From Streptomyces sp. NBC_01216 (GTDB taxonomy: Bacteria > Actinomycetota > Actinomycetes > Streptomycetales > Streptomycetaceae), in NCBI RefSeq assembly GCF_035994945.1, contig NZ_CP108677.1:1612001-1676000 (forward strand): 64,000 nt of DNA. Reading direction: 5' to 3'. Numbering within the stretch: position 1 is the first letter of the stretch; every line of letters starts with the position of its first letter. The notes beneath the pieces were generated by a model. That model searched no databases, was not told where the DNA came from, and was given only the letters and a program-made list of their open reading frames with translations. The position numbers and the translations under genes are program-made. Shown piece by piece: positions 33,227 through 42,522 of the stretch.

Positions 33227-34624
33227 TCAGCCGCTGACGACCGTCACTTCACCGATGCCGAGCGCGCGCACCGGCTCCGCGATCTCGGCGGCGTCACCCA
33301 CCAGGACGGTGACCAGGCGGTCCACCGGGAAGGCGCTGACGACCGCGGCCGTCGCCTCGACCGTGCCCGTCTCCGCGAGCCGCGCGTACAACTGCGCCTG
33401 GAAATCGTCCGGAAGGTGCTGCTCGACCTGGTCCGCGAGCGTCGCTGCGACGGAGGCAGCCGTCTCGTACTTGAGAGGCGCCACGCCCACCAGGTTCTGC
33501 ACGGCCACGTCCCGCTCGGCGTCCGTCAGCCCGTCGGCGGCCAGGGTGCGCAGCACCTGCCACAGGTCGTCGAGCGCCGGTCCGGTGTGGGGAGTGTCGA
33601 CGGATCCGCTGATGGCGAGCATCGAGGCACCGTGACCCGCGCCGTCGGAGCGCAGCACCTGGCCGAAGGCACGAACGCCGTAGGTGTAGCCCTTCTCCTC
33701 ACGCAGGACACGGTCCAGGCGGGAGGTGAGGGTGCCGCCGAGGCAGTAGGTGCCGAGCACCTGGGCCGGCCACACACGGTCGTGCCGGTCGGCGCCGACG
33801 CGGCCGATCAGCAGCTGCGTCTGGACGGCTCCGGGGCGGTCCACGATGACCACGCGGCCCGTGTCGTCGGCCGTGATCGGCGGCATCGGGCGGGCCTCGG
33901 CCGTGTCGCCCGTCCAGGCGCCCAGCGTCTCGGCGAGGATCTTGTCGAGGTCCACGTCGGTGAGGTCGCCGACGATCACGGCGGTGGCCGTGGCGGGCCT
34001 CACGTACGCCGTGTAGAAGGCGCGGACCGCGGCGGCGTCGATCGCGGCGACGGTCTCCTCCGTGCCCTGCCGCGGCCGGGACATGCGCGAGCCGGCCGGG
34101 AAGAGCTCCCGGGAGAGTTGCTTGGCGGCCCGGCGCCCCGGGTTCGCCGTCTCGTGCGGGATCTCGTCGAGCCGGTTGCGGACCAGACGCTCGATCTCGG
34201 TCTCGACGAAGGCCGGCGCGATCAGGGCCTCGGCGACCAGACCGAGCGCCTTGGGCAGCCGGGAGACGGGAACCTCGAGGGAGACGCGCACGCCGGGGTG
34301 GTCGGCATGCGCGTCGAGGGTGGCGCCGCAGCGCTCCAGCTCGGCGGCGAACTCCTCGGCGGAGTGCTTGTCGGTGCCTTCGGACAGGGCACGGGCCATG
34401 ATCGTGGCCACCCCGTCCAGACCCTCCGGCTCGGCGTCCAGCGGGGCGTCGAGGAAGATCTCGACGGCGACCACCTGCTGGCCGGGGCGCGGGCAGCGCA
34501 GCACGGTCAGACCGTTGTCCAGCGCGCCGCGGTCCGGGGCCGGGAAGGCCCACGGGCGGGCGTCGCCCGGCTGGGGCTGCGGGTGGAACTCCATGCTCGT
34601 CAAAGACGCGGCAGTGTCGGTCAC
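33227..34624 (-). CDS. M16-family peptidase homologue without the catalytic motif
   Basis: This 465-residue protein has the M16 (insulinase/mitochondrial processing peptidase) fold. It contains LDNGLTVLRCPRPGQQVVAV at the start, the characteristic Y-x-P-like region RAFYTAYVRPATATAVIVGD in the middle, and the R/Y motif SRLDRVLREEKGYTYGV in the second half. The zinc-binding HxxEH sequence is missing: the equivalent segment reads GVATIMARALSEGTDKHSAE. It is therefore likely the non-catalytic partner of the neighbouring active subunit, as in alpha/beta processing peptidases. Its GTG overlaps the TGA of that subunit (GTGA), which implies equimolar synthesis of a heterodimer. Confidence 0.9.
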   Translation of the reverse strand: MTDTAASLTSMEFHPQPQPGDARPWAFPAPDRGALDNGLTVLRCPRPGQQVVAVEIFLDAPLDAEPEGLDGVATIMARALSEGTDKHSAEEFAAELERCGATLDAHADHPGVRVSLEVPVSRLPKALGLVAEALIAPAFVETEIERLVRNRLDEIPHETANPGRRAAKQLSRELFPAGSRMSRPRQGTEETVAAIDAAAVRAFYTAYVRPATATAVIVGDLTDVDLDKILAETLGAWTGDTAEARPMPPITADDTGRVVIVDRPGAVQTQLLIGRVGADRHDRVWPAQVLGTYCLGGTLTSRLDRVLREEKGYTYGVRAFGQVLRSDGAGHGASMLAISGSVDTPHTGPALDDLWQVLRTLAADGLTDAERDVAVQNLVGVAPLKYETAASVAATLADQVEQHLPDDFQAQLYARLAETGTVEATAAVVSAFPVDRLVTVLVGDAAEIAEPVRALGIGEVTVVSG

Positions 34625-35967
34625 TGGTCCGCTCCCTCTTCCTCGTCGCTGTCGCTCTGCTCGGCGGTGACCGGCTCGTAGACCAGCACCGCGCGGTTGT
34701 CCGGACGCAGCCGTGCCTGGGCGACCGCCCGCACCTCTTCGGCGGTGACGTCCAGCACCCGGTTCACCGCGGTCAGGGCGAGCTGCGGGTCACCGAACAG
34801 GACCGCGAAGCGGCACAGTTCGTCGGCCCGGCCGGCGACGGTGCCGAGGCGGTCCAGCCACTCGCGCTCCAGCTGGGCCTGGGCCCGTTCCATCTCCTCC
34901 GGCGTCGGGCCCTCGGCCGCGAAGCGGGCGAGCTCCTCGTCGACGGCCGCCTCGATCTCGGGCACCTCGACCCCGCCGGAGGTCTTGACGTCCAGCCAGC
35001 CCAGCGAGGGGGCGCCGGCCAGCCGCAGCAGTCCGAAGCCGGCCGCCACCGCCGTGCGGTCCCGGCGGACCAGACGGTTGTGCAGCCGCGAGGACTCGCC
35101 GCCTCCGAGGACGGTCAGGGCCAGGTCGGCGGCGTCGCACTCACGCGTGCCGTCGTGCGGCAGCCGGTAGGCGGCCATCAGCGCACGGGCCGGCACCTCC
35201 TCCTCGACCACCTCGCGCAACTGCTCGCCGATGACGTCGGGCAGGGCCCCGTCACGCGGCGGCAGCTTGCCGTCGTGGGACGGGATGGAGCCGAAGTACC
35301 TCTCGATCCAGGCGAGGGTCTGCGCCGGATCGATGTCCCCGACGACCGACAGGACGGCGTTGTTCGGAGCGTAGTAGGTGCGGAAGAAGCTCCGGGCGTC
35401 CTCGAGGGTGGCCGCGTCCAGGTCGGCCATCGAGCCGATCGGCGTGTGGTGGTACGGGTGGCCCTCCGGATAGGCGAGGGCGGTCAGCCGCTCGAAGGCG
35501 GTGCCGTAGGGGACGTTGTCGTAGCGCTGACGGCGCTCGTTCTTGACCACGTCCCGCTGGTTCTCCATGGAGGCGTCGTCCAGCGCGGTGAGCAACGAGC
35601 CCATGCGGTCCGCCTCCAGCCAGAGCGCGAGCTCCAGCTGGTGGGTGGGCATGGTCTCGAAGTAGTTGGTGCGCTCGAAGCTCGTCGTGCCGTTGAGCGA
35701 ACCGCCCGCGCCCTGCACCAGTTCGAAGTGGCCGTTGCCGTGGACCTGCTTCGACCCCTGGAACATCAGGTGCTCGAAGAGGTGGGCCAGGCCGGTGCGG
35801 CCGGCCACCTCGTGGCGCGAGCCCACGTCGTACCACAGGCAGACCGCGGCGACCGGGGTCAGGTGGTCCTCGGAGAGCACCACGCGCAAGCCGTTGGCCA
35901 ACCGGTGCTCGGTCGCTGTCAGGCCGCCGGAGCCGGCCTCGGCTGTGGCCGTGTGACCCATGGGCAT
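34621..35967 (-). CDS. M16-family zinc metallopeptidase, catalytic subunit
   Basis: This 448-residue M16 peptidase has an intact inverted zinc site: HLFEH (His62, Glu65, His66) in [16 protein letters not shown], and the distal Glu in [16 protein letters not shown]. Later it has [13 protein letters not shown]-type and [20 protein letters not shown] elements. These enzymes cut short or unfolded peptides inside a clam-shell chamber. The ATG at 35967 is preceded by GAAGGGA at 7 nt. It forms a coupled pair with the motif-less homologue downstream. In Streptomyces this pair lies beside parC, as here; homologues have been linked to processing of small peptides, but the substrate is not shown by sequence. 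Confidence 0.93.
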   Translation of the reverse strand: MPMGHTATAEAGSGGLTATEHRLANGLRVVLSEDHLTPVAAVCLWYDVGSRHEVAGRTGLAHLFEHLMFQGSKQVHGNGHFELVQGAGGSLNGTTSFERTNYFETMPTHQLELALWLEADRMGSLLTALDDASMENQRDVVKNERRQRYDNVPYGTAFERLTALAYPEGHPYHHTPIGSMADLDAATLEDARSFFRTYYAPNNAVLSVVGDIDPAQTLAWIERYFGSIPSHDGKLPPRDGALPDVIGEQLREVVEEEVPARALMAAYRLPHDGTRECDAADLALTVLGGGESSRLHNRLVRRDRTAVAAGFGLLRLAGAPSLGWLDVKTSGGVEVPEIEAAVDEELARFAAEGPTPEEMERAQAQLEREWLDRLGTVAGRADELCRFAVLFGDPQLALTAVNRVLDVTAEEVRAVAQARLRPDNRAVLVYEPVTAEQSDSDEEEGADQ

Positions 35968-36190
35968 GTACGTCCCTTCGATCGCGATATGGAAAAGTCC
36001 TGCCACTGTATGCAAGCGCACCGACACCTGGCGAAGTTCCCCCAGGTTCGGGCGTCCCCCTTCCGGGTGGCGGGGCGCTCGCGTACGCCCGACCACCGGC
36101 CTTTACCGGGTCGCGGTCGGCGTTGTCACCGGGACGGTCCACAATGGTCCGCGTCAGATCAACCTTGTTGGTGAAGGAGCCGCAGCCGCG

Positions 36191-38647
36191 ATGGCCCGCC
36201 GCAGCACGAAGACACCGCCGCCGGACGACGCGTTCGAGGAGAGAATCCTCGACATCGACGTCGTCGACGAGATGCAGGGCTCCTTCCTCGAGTACGCGTA
36301 CTCGGTGATCTACTCCCGCGCGCTGCCCGACGCGCGGGACGGCATGAAGCCCGTACAACGCCGCATCGTCTACCAGATGAACGAGATGGGACTGCGTCCC
36401 GACCGCGGCTACGTGAAGTGCGCCCGCGTCGTCGGCGAGGTCATGGGCAAGCTGCACCCACACGGCGACGCGTCGATCTACGACGCCATGGTCCGCATGG
36501 CCCAGCCGTTCTCCATGCGCGTCCCGCTGGTCGACGGCCACGGCAACTTCGGTTCGCTCGGCAACGACGACCCGCCGGCCGCCATGCGGTACACCGAGTC
36601 CCGGATGGCCGCCGCCGCCATCATGATGACGGAGTCGATCGACGAGGACACCGTCGACTTCGCGCCGAACTACGACGGCCAGGAGCGGGAGCCGGTCGCA
36701 CTGCCCGCCGCGTACCCGAACCTGCTGGTCAACGGCGCGTCCGGGATCGCGGTCGGCATGGCGACGAACATGCCCCCGCACAACCTCGGCGAGGTGATCG
36801 CGGCCGCCCGCCACCTGATCCGATACCCGAACGCCGATCTGGAAGCGCTGATGCGCTTCGTGCCGGGTCCCGACCTGCCGACCGGCGGCCGGATCGTCGG
36901 GCTGAACGGCATCAAGGACGCCTACGAGAACGGCCGCGGCACCTTCAAGATCCGCGCGACCACCACGGTGGAGAACGTGACAGCCCGACGCAAGGGCATC
37001 GTCGTCACCGAACTGCCCTTCACGGTCGGCCCCGAGAAGGTCATCTCGAAGATCAAGGACCTGGTCGGCTCCAAGAAGCTCCAGGGCATCGCGGACGTCA
37101 AGGACCTCACCGACCGGGCCCACGGCCTGCGCCTGGTCATCGAGGTCAAGAACGGCTTCGTGCCCGAGGCGGTCCTGGCGCAGCTCTACAAGCTGACGCC
37201 GATGGAGGAGTCCTTCGGTATCAACAACGTGGCCCTGGTCGACGGCCAGCCGCTCACACTGGGGCTCAAGGAGCTCCTCGAGGTGTACCTCGACCACCGC
37301 TTCTCGGTGGTCCGGCGCCGCTCCGAGTTCCGCCGGGGCAAGAAGCGCGACCGCCTGCACCTGGTCGAGGGTCTGCTCGTCGCGCTGCTCGACATCGACG
37401 AGGTCATCCGCCTCATCCGTTCCAGCGAGAACTCCGCACAGGCCAAGGAGCGCCTGATCGAGCGGTTCTCGTTGAGCGAGATCCAGACCCAGTACATCCT
37501 GGACACCCCGCTGCGCCGGCTCACCAAGTTCGACCGGATCGAGCTGGAGACCGAGCGCGACCGGCTCAACGGCGAGATCGACGAGCTGACCGGCATCCTG
37601 GAGTCGGACAGCGAACTGCGCAAGCTGGTGTCGGCCGAACTGGCCGCGGTGTCGAAGAAGTTCGGCACCGACCGCCGCACGGTCCTGTTGGAGTCGGCCG
37701 GTGCGCCGGTCGCGGCGGTCGCGCTGCAGGTCGCGGACGACCCGTGCCGGGTGCTCCTGTCCTCGACCGGTCTGCTGGCCCGTACGGCGACGGCGGAGGT
37801 GCCCGCGGCGGAGGACGGCAGACGCGCCAAGCACGACGTGATCGTCTCGGCGGTACCGGCGACCCAGCGCGGCGAGGTCGGAGCCGTGACCTCGGCCGGC
37901 CGGCTGCTGCGGCTCTCGGTCATCGACCTGCCGCAGCTTCCGGACACCGCCTCGGCCCCCAACCTCGCGGGCGGGGCTCCGCTGACGGAGTTCCTCACCC
38001 TGGAGGACGACGAGACGGTGGTCTGCCTGGCCACCCTCGACGAATCCTCACCTGGTCTGGCACTGGGCACACTTCAGGGTGTGGTCAAGCGGGTGGTACC
38101 GGACTATCCGGCGAACAAGGACGAGCTGGAGGTCATCACCCTCAAGGAGGGTGACCGGATCGTCGGCGCGACCGAGCTGCGCACCGGGGACGAGGACCTG
38201 GTGTTCATCACCTCAGATGCGCAGTTGCTCCGCTACCAGGCGTCCCAGGTACGCCCCCAGGGACGTCCGGCGGGCGGCATGGCGGGCATCAAGCTCGGCG
38301 CCGGCGTCGAGGTGATCTCGTTCGCCGCCGTCGATCCGGCGGCCGAGGCGGTCGTGTTCACGGTCGCGGGCTCCACGGGCACGCTGGACGACTCGACCGG
38401 CACCTCGTGGAAGCTGACCCCCTTCGACCAGTACCCCCGCAAGGGCCGTGCGACGGGCGGCGTCCGCTGCCAGCGCTTCCTGAAGGGCGAGGGCCTGCTC
38501 ACCCTGGCCTGGTCCGGTCCGGCTCCGGCGCGGGCCGCCCAGCGCAACGGCACACCGGTCGACCTTCCGGAGGTCGACCCTCGCCGGGACGGCTCGGGTA
38601 CTCCGCCGACCGGCGCGGTCGCGTCCGTGGCCGGCCCGGTCGGCTGA
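36191..38647 (+). CDS. parC: Topoisomerase IV/gyrase-like subunit A
   Basis: This 818-residue type IIA topoisomerase A subunit breaks and rejoins DNA. The catalytic Tyr is at about residue 134 in [10 protein letters not shown]. The quinolone-determining region reads [20 protein letters not shown], with Ala94 at the place of the usual Ser and Ser95 next, as in mycobacterial GyrA. A C-terminal beta-pinwheel DNA-wrapping region follows (about residues 500-790). The window also holds the matching B subunit at 42.5-44.6 kb. In S. coelicolor the pair at this chromosomal position is the topoisomerase IV set (parC/parE), distinct from gyrA/gyrB near the origin; I use that naming from synteny. The ATG follows AGGAG with a long 12-nt spacer. 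Confidence 0.9.
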   Translation: MARRSTKTPPPDDAFEERILDIDVVDEMQGSFLEYAYSVIYSRALPDARDGMKPVQRRIVYQMNEMGLRPDRGYVKCARVVGEVMGKLHPHGDASIYDAMVRMAQPFSMRVPLVDGHGNFGSLGNDDPPAAMRYTESRMAAAAIMMTESIDEDTVDFAPNYDGQEREPVALPAAYPNLLVNGASGIAVGMATNMPPHNLGEVIAAARHLIRYPNADLEALMRFVPGPDLPTGGRIVGLNGIKDAYENGRGTFKIRATTTVENVTARRKGIVVTELPFTVGPEKVISKIKDLVGSKKLQGIADVKDLTDRAHGLRLVIEVKNGFVPEAVLAQLYKLTPMEESFGINNVALVDGQPLTLGLKELLEVYLDHRFSVVRRRSEFRRGKKRDRLHLVEGLLVALLDIDEVIRLIRSSENSAQAKERLIERFSLSEIQTQYILDTPLRRLTKFDRIELETERDRLNGEIDELTGILESDSELRKLVSAELAAVSKKFGTDRRTVLLESAGAPVAAVALQVADDPCRVLLSSTGLLARTATAEVPAAEDGRRAKHDVIVSAVPATQRGEVGAVTSAGRLLRLSVIDLPQLPDTASAPNLAGGAPLTEFLTLEDDETVVCLATLDESSPGLALGTLQGVVKRVVPDYPANKDELEVITLKEGDRIVGATELRTGDEDLVFITSDAQLLRYQASQVRPQGRPAGGMAGIKLGAGVEVISFAAVDPAAEAVVFTVAGSTGTLDDSTGTSWKLTPFDQYPRKGRATGGVRCQRFLKGEGLLTLAWSGPAPARAAQRNGTPVDLPEVDPRRDGSGTPPTGAVASVAGPVG

Positions 38648-38737
38648 CGCCGCGACCAGGCGAGGCTCGCCGGGCGCGGCACGAGCGGTGCCACGACACG
38701 AACGCCCCCTTCCCACACGCTGTCAGGCGGGGAGGGG

Positions 38738-38779
38738 GCGGCGGCGTCCCCGGGCGTCGGGGCCCGGGGACGCCGCCGC
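38738..38779. terminator. Perfect 17-bp hairpin between convergent genes
   Basis: The arms at 38738-38754 and 38763-38779 are exact reverse complements of 17 nt with an 8-nt loop. It lies between the ends of parC and the CobW-family gene and can serve both strands. Confidence 0.85.
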
Positions 38780-38889
38780 CATGCGCGTCAGCCCGGTGGC
38801 CGCGGGGCGAGGGCCGGGACCACCGGAGAGGTCGGGAGGGAGACCCCCGGCCAGGGCACACCGCTCCTTCGCCGACGCGGCCACCCCCG

Positions 38890-39990
38890 TCACGAGGTGA
38901 CCGGCGTGCGCCCGTCCTCCGCCCCGGCACCCGGGTCGATCTCCTCCGCTGCCTCCTCCGAACGCGGTACATAGCGCAGGACGCCCCACATGCCGTGCTC
39001 GTCGGGGACGTCCCCCGGGCCGTCCAGCTCGCAGCCGGTGAGCGCCTCGCGCAGGGTCGGCACGTCGATACCCGAGCCGATGAGGACGAGCTGGGTCAGC
39101 CTCTCCTCACCGTCGGGCCAGGGCTCGGGGAAGAACCGCAGGAAGCGGCCGACCGCGTGGACGGCGTAGCGGTTGGTCGGATCGGCCGGACCGAAGTCGA
39201 CGAAGCCCTTGATCCGGTAGAGGCCCCGGGGCCGGGAGTCGAGGAAGGCCATCAGGCGCCGCGGGTGCAGGGCGGTGCCGGTGGCGACCGACAGGGTCTC
39301 GTAGCGGGCGTGCGGATGTCCGTCGCCGGCACCGTCATCGTCCTCGTACAGCAGGTCCTCGATGGACAGCTGACCGTCGATCTCGCCCTCCGGGACGACC
39401 CGGTCGAAGAGCACCTCGGGATCGACCCGGCCGTGCGAGGCACGGATCACCGCGGCACGGCCGGCCAGCGCGGCCACCGTCTCGTGGACGGCGTCGAGTT
39501 CCCGTGTGCCCACCCGGTCCGCCTTGTTCACGACGACGAGGTCGGCGAGGGAGAGGTGCCGGTCGGTCTCCGGGTGCCGCTGACGGGTGGCGGAGAACTC
39601 GGCGGCGTCGACGACCTGGACGAGACCGCCGTACATGATCCGCCCGTTCTCGCTGGCGAGCACCATGCGCACCAGCTCCTGCGGCTCGGCGAGCCCGCTC
39701 GCCTCGATGACGATCACGTCGAGGCGGGAGGAGGGCCGGGTGAGGACGTCCAGGTAGGCGTCCAGTTCGCTCACGTCGACGGCGCAGCACATGCAGCCGT
39801 TGCCGAGCGAGACGGTCGACCCGACCTGCCCGGCGACGGTCATGGCGTCGATCCCGATGTCCCCGAAGTCGTTGACCATCACTCCGATCCGGGTCCCCCG
39901 GGCGCTGCGCAGCAGATGGTTGAGCAGCGTCGTCTTGCCCGAACCGAGGAACCCGGAGAGGACGATGACGGGGATCTGCTGCGTGCTCAA
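38890..39990 (-). CDS. CobW/COG0523-family GTP-binding metallochaperone
   Basis: This 366-residue G3E GTPase has the P-loop VIVLSGFLGSGKTTLLNHLL at its N-terminus, the metal-binding CxCC motif in LGNGCMCCAVDVSEL, the Walker B-like VIVIEASGLAEPQ and the guanine-specificity VVVNKADRVG. The C-terminal CobW domain contains GLYRIKGFVDFG. Family members hand metals such as zinc or cobalt to client enzymes using GTP. Translation probably begins at TTG 39990, with GGAG 5 nt upstream; no ATG or GTG fits as well. A His/Asp-rich loop (EDDDGAGDGHPHARY) could add a metal site. No zinc-uptake regulator site was recognised upstream. Confidence 0.88.
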   Translation of the reverse strand: MSTQQIPVIVLSGFLGSGKTTLLNHLLRSARGTRIGVMVNDFGDIGIDAMTVAGQVGSTVSLGNGCMCCAVDVSELDAYLDVLTRPSSRLDVIVIEASGLAEPQELVRMVLASENGRIMYGGLVQVVDAAEFSATRQRHPETDRHLSLADLVVVNKADRVGTRELDAVHETVAALAGRAAVIRASHGRVDPEVLFDRVVPEGEIDGQLSIEDLLYEDDDGAGDGHPHARYETLSVATGTALHPRRLMAFLDSRPRGLYRIKGFVDFGPADPTNRYAVHAVGRFLRFFPEPWPDGEERLTQLVLIGSGIDVPTLREALTGCELDGPGDVPDEHGMWGVLRYVPRSEEAAEEIDPGAGAEDGRTPVTS

Positions 39991-40148
39991 GGGAACTCCG
40001 GTGCTCGGCGAAGCCTCCAGGATAGGCACCGCCCCGGGCGGCGCCCCCCGGGGCCGCCCGCTCCACCGCTCACGGCCGGTCCACCCGGGACAGGCGACCG
40101 GGCGGGCGTCTCGCCCCGGGCCGTGAGCGAGCCCGCCCGTGAGCGGGT

Positions 40149-41747
40149 TCAGACCGCGCCGGCTCCCGTGAGCGCGCGGACCTCCGTCTCCGCGTACCGG
40201 GCCTCGTCCGGCGGTTCGGGGGAGGTGACGGTCCCGAGCCAGCCCGAGAGGAAGCCCAGCGGGATGGAGACCACACCGGGGTTCTGCAGGGGGAAGACGT
40301 GGAAGTCGACGCCCGGAACGAGGGCGTCCGGGCTGCCGGAGACCACCGGGGAGAGCAGCACCAGCAGGACCGCCGGGACAAGCCCTCCGTACACCGACCA
40401 CACCGCGCCCCGGGTGGTGAATCTCCGCCAGAAAAGCGAGTACAGCAGCGCGGGCAGGTTGGCGGAGGCGGCGACCGCGAACGCGAGGCCGACCAGGAAG
40501 GCCACGTTGAGGTCGCGGGCGAGAAGGCCGAGTCCGATCGCGACCGCCCCGATTCCCGCGGCGGCGACGCGGGCCACCGCGACTTCGCCGTACCGCCGGG
40601 CGTGCGGGGCCCTGCGGCGCAGCGAGGCGTACAGGTCGTGGGCGACCGACGCCGAGGAGGCGAGCGTGATGCCGGCGACGACGGCGAGGATGGTCGCGAA
40701 GGCGACCGCGGCGACGACGGCGAAGAGCACGGTGCCGCCGGTCGAGCCGGCGCCCCCGCCGAGGTCGAGGGCGAGCAGGGGTACGGCGGTGTTCCCCGCC
40801 GCGTTGGAGGCGCGGACGGCGTCGGGGCCGATGATCGCCGCCGCCCCGAAGCCGAGGACGATCGTCATCAGGTAGAAGCCGCCGATCAGGCCGATGGCCC
40901 AGACGACCGAGCGCCGGGCGGCGCGGGCGGTCGGCACGGTGTAGAAGCGCGACAGGATGTGCGGCAGACCGGCGGTGCCCAGGACGAGTGCGATGCCGAG
41001 GCTGATGAAGTCGAGGCGCGCGGTCCAGCCGCCGCCATAGCGCAGCCCCGGACCGAGGAAGTCCGCCCCGTGGCCGCTGCGTTCGGCGGCGGTGACGAGC
41101 AGCTGGTCGAAGTCACCGTGGAAGCGAAGCAGGACGAGCACGGTGAGCGCGATCGTACCGGCCATGAGGAGGACGGCTTTGACGATCTGGATCCATGTGG
41201 TGGCGCGCATTCCGCCCAGGGTCACGTAGACCACCATCAGCGCACCGACGCCGATCACGGTCCAGGAACGGGCGGACTCGCTCGTACCGCCCAGGAGGAG
41301 GGCGACCAGACTTCCGGCGCCGACCATCTGGGCAACCAGGTAGAGCACGGAGACGGTGACCGAGGAGGAGCCCAGGGCGATCCGCACCGGGCGCTCTGCC
41401 ATCCGCGAGGCGACGACATCGGCGAGCGTGAAGCGGCCGCAGTTGCGCACCAGTTCGGCGACCAACAGCAACACGACGAGCCAGGCGACCAGGAAGCCGA
41501 CGGAGTACAGCATGCCGTCGTAGCCGAAGAGCGCGATCAGGCCGGAGATGCCGAGGAAGGAGGCGGCGGACATGTAATCCCCCGCGATGGCGAAGCCGTT
41601 CTCCATCGGGGAGAACAGCCGGCCGCCGGCGTAGAACTCCTCCGCCGAGCCGTGCCGGTCGCGGCTCACCCAGGTCGTGATCCCCAGGGTCACCGCGACG
41701 AAGGCGCTGAAGAGCAGCAGCGCCAGGGTCTGGTGGTCGCCGGTCAA
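40149..41747 (-). CDS. Sodium:solute symporter (cation/acetate-type)
   Basis: This 532-residue member of the SSS family has about 13 membrane helices. Family hallmarks include ENGFAIAGDYMSAASFLGISG (positions about 50-70, split here by one residue), YLVAQMVGAGSLVALLLGG, and the stretch around GTAGLPHILSRFYTVPTAR in the middle. These resemble ActP/MctC carboxylate transporters, which import acetate, pyruvate or propionate with Na+ or H+. The TTG start at 41747 overlaps the stop of the DUF485 gene by 4 nt (TTGA). The pairing of an SSS symporter with a small DUF485 membrane protein is standard for monocarboxylate uptake systems. The actual substrate remains inferred. Confidence 0.9.
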   Translation of the reverse strand: MTGDHQTLALLLFSAFVAVTLGITTWVSRDRHGSAEEFYAGGRLFSPMENGFAIAGDYMSAASFLGISGLIALFGYDGMLYSVGFLVAWLVVLLLVAELVRNCGRFTLADVVASRMAERPVRIALGSSSVTVSVLYLVAQMVGAGSLVALLLGGTSESARSWTVIGVGALMVVYVTLGGMRATTWIQIVKAVLLMAGTIALTVLVLLRFHGDFDQLLVTAAERSGHGADFLGPGLRYGGGWTARLDFISLGIALVLGTAGLPHILSRFYTVPTARAARRSVVWAIGLIGGFYLMTIVLGFGAAAIIGPDAVRASNAAGNTAVPLLALDLGGGAGSTGGTVLFAVVAAVAFATILAVVAGITLASSASVAHDLYASLRRRAPHARRYGEVAVARVAAAGIGAVAIGLGLLARDLNVAFLVGLAFAVAASANLPALLYSLFWRRFTTRGAVWSVYGGLVPAVLLVLLSPVVSGSPDALVPGVDFHVFPLQNPGVVSIPLGFLSGWLGTVTSPEPPDEARYAETEVRALTGAGAV

Positions 41748-42295
41748 CGCTGGAACCCCCGGGTCATCTCCTGGGTGTCCCAGCGCAGTTCCAGCGCCGC
41801 CCCGTCCCGGTGCAGGCGGGCGTGCCGGGCGTAGGCCCAGGTCAGAAGAAAGGTGGTGAGGAACTGGCCGAGACCGGCGACCATCGCCACGTTCACCGCT
41901 CCGACGACCGGCCGGGCCATCAGCCCCGGCGCGGCGGTCGCCGCGACGACGTAGGCCAGGTACCAGAGCAGGAAGGCGAGGCTCGCCGGAACCACGAAGC
42001 GCCGGTAGCTGCCGCGGACCTCCCGGAACGCCGGGCTGCGCTGGACCTCCCGGTAGATGTCGGCGGCGTCGTGGGGAGCCCGCCGCGGGCTCGCCACAGC
42101 GCCGGGCGTTCCGGAGCGGGCGTCCGGCGCCCCGTACCGGTCTCCCGGCGCGGCGCGCCCCGCCGGGCCGCCCGTGACCGCCGAGCCCGTCGGTTCGGCG
42201 TCGTCGGCCGGCTCGCCCCAGCCGGAGGCCAGGGCGTCGTACCAGGGGTCGTCGAACCGCACCGCGGGGGCGCCGGGCCCCTCCTGCTTCTCCAC
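41744..42295 (-). CDS. DUF485 membrane protein, partner of the symporter
   Basis: This 183-residue protein has a Pro/Gly/Asp-rich cytoplasmic N-terminus of about 90 residues, then the DUF485 domain with RSPAFREVRGSYRRFVVP and two membrane helices (ASLAFLLWYLAYVVAATAAP and VAMVAGLGQFLTTFLLTWAY). It ends in a short charged tail. DUF485 proteins accompany acetate-type symporters and are thought to be accessory subunits. The GTG at 42295 follows AAGGAGAG; a longer frame beginning near 42340 lacks a ribosome binding site. It overlaps the symporter gene by 4 nt. The N-terminal extension is longer than in enteric YjcH. Confidence 0.87.
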   Translation of the reverse strand: MEKQEGPGAPAVRFDDPWYDALASGWGEPADDAEPTGSAVTGGPAGRAAPGDRYGAPDARSGTPGAVASPRRAPHDAADIYREVQRSPAFREVRGSYRRFVVPASLAFLLWYLAYVVAATAAPGLMARPVVGAVNVAMVAGLGQFLTTFLLTWAYARHARLHRDGAALELRWDTQEMTRGFQR

Positions 42296-42489
42296 CGGTG
42301 AACTCTCCTTGTCAGCGAACCGTTTCGGCCGCGTGCACAAGGATGGACAGAGCAGGAAGATCCCGGACTCTCCTCCTCCCCCACTTCACCCCATCAGGTG
42401 ACGGAGGCATGGCCCCGCCCGGACCGACGGGCCCGCGCGGAGGTCCGGGCGCGCACGCGTGCGCGGCGCCGGTCCGCGCGCCTCCCGCG

Positions 42490-42511
42490 CCGGGCCGCCG
42501 TCGCGGCCCGG
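42490..42511 (-). terminator. Hairpin downstream of parE
   Basis: CCGGGCCGC at 42490-42498 pairs with GCGGCCCGG at 42503-42511 around a 4-nt loop. It lies 11 nt past the parE stop on the minus strand. Confidence 0.7.
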
Positions 42512-42522
42512 GGGGGGTGGCG

